The notes beneath the pieces are model-generated. The model searched no databases. It was given only the letters and a program-made list of their open reading frames with translations, and was not told where the DNA came from. From assembly GCA_002686215.1 (NCBI GenBank), contig NZAU01000159.1, positions 3,210 to 10,569 of the forward strand: DNA of 7,360 bases, in the 5' to 3' direction. This document shows, piece after piece, positions 4,865 to 7,360 of this stretch (its first letter is position 1; each line of letters begins with the position of its first letter). Source of the DNA: Candidatus Woesearchaeota archaeon (GTDB lineage: Archaea > Nanoarchaeota > Nanoarchaeia > UBA10117 > ARS21). The position numbers and the translations under genes are program-made.

Positions 4865-6348
4865 TTTAAATATATTTCATCACCTATTACTAATATATCT
4901 AGATTACTTTCTGAAAAAAGTTTCAAAGCATCTTTGATATGACCACAAATAGGTTTTCCACCATTATTTAATGAAGTATTTAATAACATGGGCAACCCAG
5001 TTATTTTCTCAAACTCTGAAATTAATGAGTGATATGTTGTCAAGTTTTTTGAAACAGTTTGTATTCTACATGTTCCATCAACATGGGTTATTGCTGGAAA
5101 TGATTTTTTATCTAAAACATCCATAACATACAACATGTATTCAGATTTTCCTTCAAAATCAAAATATTTTGTTGTTTTATCCTCAAGTATTGAAGCTCCA
5201 AATGGACGAAAAAATTCTCTATGTTTAACTTTTTTATTTAAAATTTCTTTACCATCTGTGACCATAGGATTCATAAGAATACTTCTATTCCCTAGTGCTC
5301 TTGGTCCAATTTCACCATGTCCCTGATACCATCCCACAATCTTACCTTGTGCTAAAAATTCTGCTGTTTTTTTAATTGTATTTTTAGATACTCTACTTTC
5401 TGGAGATTCATCATCTTGAATAAATGGGAAATTATCAATATTAAATTTTTCTTGATCAAAATATTGTCTTAAAAATTCTATGATACCTAAAGATAAACCT
5501 TCATCATTACAATGAGGTGGGACTTGAAGATTCTTTCTAATTTTTTTTAATTTACTATTAATGACAGTATTTTGAGCTACTCCACCAGTATATCCTATTA
5601 CATCATTTTTTTCTGAATATTTGGAAAAATGTTCAGCAAATATTTTCTCAGTTTTGGTGTGACAATTATTTACGTGACAGCATATTTCTTCAAAATTATC
5701 ATGTATTGAAAAATTTTGATGTGTATTCCATAAATCATCTAAATTATCCAAAGAATATTTTTGGTAAGAAATATTCTTTGTTCTCAATTTACCATATCCT
5801 TTTAACGCCATTATTTTTCCAGCATGATCTAAATCATTACCATCTAAACCTATCTCAACACCAAATTTTGCTAATGATTGACCAAAACTTAGATGATTTT
5901 CTTTTATGGGACAACTTAAAATTCTTTGATCAGTAAAAATTGAGTGAAAAATTCTGTCATCACCAAAACCATCAAAAACAAAATTTTTTGTGGTGGGAAC
6001 ATCTAAAGTCCAAATACTAAGTGAATGTGCTAGATGATGATCTAATCTAAAAATAGGACATTCAAATCCTAATGACTTTAGTTCATCAATATCAATGATT
6101 TCAAAAAGTTTTTGTTCATTACAATGAATTTGTTTGTGTCTAAAACAATCTAAAACAATACCAATAGCATCTATGTCTTTTGGGTTAATTTTCCACTTCT
6201 TAATTAAAAATTTCCAGTCAGTAAGGTTGTTAAAACCATGATGTTTAATTTGAAAATCTCTTTCAGATTTATAATACTTTACTGTGATATCATCTGAATA
6301 TGAAATATTAGAATCATGCTCACACAATCTAAGTCCTATAAATTTCAT
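4861..6348 (-). CDS. Carbamoyltransferase (NodU/CmcH/TobZ family)
   Basis: A 495-residue enzyme with both family domains. The N-terminal Kae1-like ASKHA domain shows EHDSNISY (10-17), the metal-site motif LDHHLAHS (102-109; H104, H105, H108), DGFGDD (126-131), TGGVAQNTVIN (254-264) and PPHCNDEGLSLGI (277-289). The C-terminal carbamoyl-adenylate domain shows GEIGPRALGNRSIL (345-358), REFFRPF (377-383), LLNTSLNNGGKPI (455-467) and an intact end, LDILVIGDEIYLK. The family uses carbamoyl phosphate and ATP to form carbamoyl-AMP, then carbamoylates a hydroxyl on a sugar, antibiotic or, in some phages, 5-hydroxymethylcytosine. It is shorter than TobZ or CmcH, mainly through a trimmed N-terminal domain. 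His344 stands where many relatives have Arg before the E-GPRALG motif. ATGA overlaps link it to the PKHD gene upstream and the HxH oxygenase gene downstream, which suggests that an oxygenase or glycosyltransferase product is its acceptor (inference). Confidence 0.93.
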   Translation of the reverse strand: MKFIGLRLCEHDSNISYSDDITVKYYKSERDFQIKHHGFNNLTDWKFLIKKWKINPKDIDAIGIVLDCFRHKQIHCNEQKLFEIIDIDELKSLGFECPIFRLDHHLAHSLSIWTLDVPTTKNFVFDGFGDDRIFHSIFTDQRILSCPIKENHLSFGQSLAKFGVEIGLDGNDLDHAGKIMALKGYGKLRTKNISYQKYSLDNLDDLWNTHQNFSIHDNFEEICCHVNNCHTKTEKIFAEHFSKYSEKNDVIGYTGGVAQNTVINSKLKKIRKNLQVPPHCNDEGLSLGIIEFLRQYFDQEKFNIDNFPFIQDDESPESRVSKNTIKKTAEFLAQGKIVGWYQGHGEIGPRALGNRSILMNPMVTDGKEILNKKVKHREFFRPFGASILEDKTTKYFDFEGKSEYMLYVMDVLDKKSFPAITHVDGTCRIQTVSKNLTTYHSLISEFEKITGLPMLLNTSLNNGGKPICGHIKDALKLFSESNLDILVIGDEIYLK

Positions 6349-6995
6349 TTTATATTAGGTCCATTTACCCATCCAACTAATGAATATCTAATTCCTTTTG
6401 TAACTGGTTTTACCTGATGATTCATATCAGAAAGAAAAAATGTAATTGATCCTTTTTGTTTTGGAACAACAAAAATACTTTCATCCCAATTTGTTATTTC
6501 TAACTCTCCACCTTTATAAGAATCCTCTTCACTTAATTGAATTGAAAATGAAAGTTTTCTAATATCTACAAAATTACTCTGGTCATGAATGTTTCCACAA
6601 TCATTATGTTCTCTGTAATAACTTTCATGTAATCCAGAATATTCTGTAAATTGCATTGTTTCAATATATTTAAGTGACATTCCATAATTCTCAAAATTAA
6701 TTCTATTGATAGTTTTTATTAACTTTTCATAAATCCAAGAAGTTGAATCATCTAAATCAAACCATCTTATTTCTGACTTTCTAATACCTGGACTGTAATC
6801 TTGTTGAAATATTTTTTTCTGATAATCACCTTTAATATTTAAATTATTTTCACTTTTTGCATCACCAATGCCACCTGACCTTAAATAAAATTTTTTTGAT
6901 AATTTAATAATATCATCGCATTGTTGTTCTGTTAAAAAATTCAAGTCAGAAACAATGGGTGATACTTTATGTTTTTCAGATTTCAATAAAATCAT
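6345..6995 (-). CDS. PKHD-type 2OG-Fe(II) oxygenase, second copy
   Basis: A complete 216-residue PKHD/prolyl-4-hydroxylase-like Fe(II)/2OG oxygenase. Iron ligands are H130 and D132 (EHNDCG) and H193 (MNHQVKP); R203 in KGIRYSLVGWV is the 2OG anchor, ten residues after H193. RKLSFSIQLSEEDSYKGGEL (146-165) and VTKGIRYSLVGWVNGP (198-213) match the gene at 482-1102 closely, while the N-terminal halves differ. It opens with VSDLNFLTEQQCDDIIKLSK (15-34), the usual first helix of the fold. Its start overlaps the stop of the Asp/Asn hydroxylase-like gene before it (6995-6992), and its stop overlaps the carbamoyltransferase start (6348-6345), so three enzymes are tightly coupled. No Shine-Dalgarno site is seen. 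Hydroxylation is the expected reaction; the substrate is unknown but may feed the carbamoyltransferase. Confidence 0.91.
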   Translation of the reverse strand: MILLKSEKHKVSPIVSDLNFLTEQQCDDIIKLSKKFYLRSGGIGDAKSENNLNIKGDYQKKIFQQDYSPGIRKSEIRWFDLDDSTSWIYEKLIKTINRINFENYGMSLKYIETMQFTEYSGLHESYYREHNDCGNIHDQSNFVDIRKLSFSIQLSEEDSYKGGELEITNWDESIFVVPKQKGSITFFLSDMNHQVKPVTKGIRYSLVGWVNGPNIK

Positions 6996-7360
6996 AGGTA
7001 TTTGCTATTTGGTGGTTTTACAAAAGGAATATATTCACATGAAATATAATCTAGAATCAAATGAATTCTATCAAACTCACTTTTATTTTTAACAGAATGT
7101 TCCATCAAATTGTTTATTTCATAAACTTTTTTACAAAGTAGATTATATTTTTTTTTATTTATTGTAAATACTACATTTTCATTTGTCACTAGAGGAATAT
7201 GTATCCTGTGTGAGAAAACAAAATCAAGTCCATGATCAATATGTGGTAAAATTATTCCATCTTGATTTATTTTAGATAATTGTAAATTAAATATTTCTCC
7301 TGGACCATATAAATTTTTTAATTTGTCTAATAAATGTTTTGATTTTTTTTTAAATTTAAC
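6992..7360 (-). CDS. Aspartyl/asparaginyl beta-hydroxylase-like dioxygenase, 5' end outside window
   Basis: The reading frame is open from the window edge at 7360 to the TGA at 6994-6992, giving 122 residues of C-terminal sequence. Counting from the edge, ligand candidates are H40 and D42 (LPHIDHG) and H88 (NLMEHSVKN), with R52 in HRIHIPLVTN and R98 in DRIHLILDYI. The same order and spacing occur in the gene at 3148-3735 (IHRD, HRVHVPLQTN, LAHGVFND, YRIHLVLNL), so this is a second Asp/Asn hydroxylase-like (PF05118) protein. A GTG at 7189-7187 could be mistaken for the start of a 65-residue protein. That would discard the HxD motif and first Arg, so GTG is an internal Val or another in-frame codon, not the start. 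The stop overlaps the PKHD gene start by 4 bases. The C-terminal YIPFVKPPNSKYL is a short tail. The substrate is unknown. Confidence 0.85.
   Translation of the reverse strand, partial: VKFKKKSKHLLDKLKNLYGPGEIFNLQLSKINQDGIILPHIDHGLDFVFSHRIHIPLVTNENVVFTINKKKYNLLCKKVYEINNLMEHSVKNKSEFDRIHLILDYISCEYIPFVKPPNSKYL

Noticed and set aside
3893..5936. Plus-strand open frames at 3893-4096, 5135-5326 and 5706-5936
   Set aside because: They are antisense to the tail-chaperone-like and carbamoyltransferase genes, have no recognisable motifs, and are expected by chance in AT-rich DNA read opposite a real gene.
7187..7189. GTG at 7189 as the start of a 65-residue protein
   Set aside because: The frame continues upstream to the window edge and carries the HxD motif and a conserved HRIHIPL strand, so this codon is internal.
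1..7360. tRNA genes, CRISPR repeats, insertion sequences or attachment sites
   Set aside because: I read both strands for cloverleaf-like segments, regularly spaced repeats and transposase motifs and saw none. Coding genes fill all but about 150 bases.

Overview
The window is compact, AT-rich and coded entirely on the minus strand: eleven genes, almost no spacer, and repeated ATGA stop/start overlaps. The style (small enzymes packed in an operon, a tail-fibre-chaperone-like protein, many Fe(II)/2-oxoglutarate oxygenase-type enzymes) fits the accessory region of a marine T4-like myovirus, such as a cyanophage or a phage of another low-GC marine bacterium. No terminase, capsid or polymerase gene is present to prove this, so a low-GC marine bacterial island remains possible.

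Reading in the direction of transcription (from 7360 towards 1), the long operon runs: an Asp/Asn hydroxylase-like protein cut by the window edge (7360-6992); a PKHD-type 2OG-Fe(II) oxygenase (6995-6345); a NodU/CmcH/TobZ-type carbamoyltransferase (6348-4861); a TIGR02466-like oxygenase with an HxH motif (4864-4331); a protein resembling phage tail-fibre assembly chaperones (4311-3739); a second Asp/Asn hydroxylase-like protein (3735-3148); a GT9-like glycosyltransferase (3146-2181); a DUF6165-like protein (2184-1828); and an oxygenase of an HxDR...CE type (1815-1198). The 95-base gap at 1103-1197 holds an inverted repeat and a near-consensus sigma70 promoter. This promoter drives a second unit: another PKHD-type oxygenase (1102-482) and a second HxDR...CE oxygenase (473 to beyond position 1). 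This second unit is visibly richer in G+C than most of the operon.

Seven of the eleven genes are therefore oxygenase-like, and six of these form three pairs of relatives (PKHD, Asp/Asn hydroxylase-like, HxDR...CE). They are packed with a glycosyltransferase and a carbamoyltransferase, both of which commonly act on hydroxyl-bearing acceptors. My working hypothesis is a hydroxylate, glycosylate and carbamoylate decoration pathway. Its target could be a phage virion or tail-fibre protein, a surface polysaccharide, or DNA. The sequence supports the enzyme inventory well; the pathway and its target are inference.
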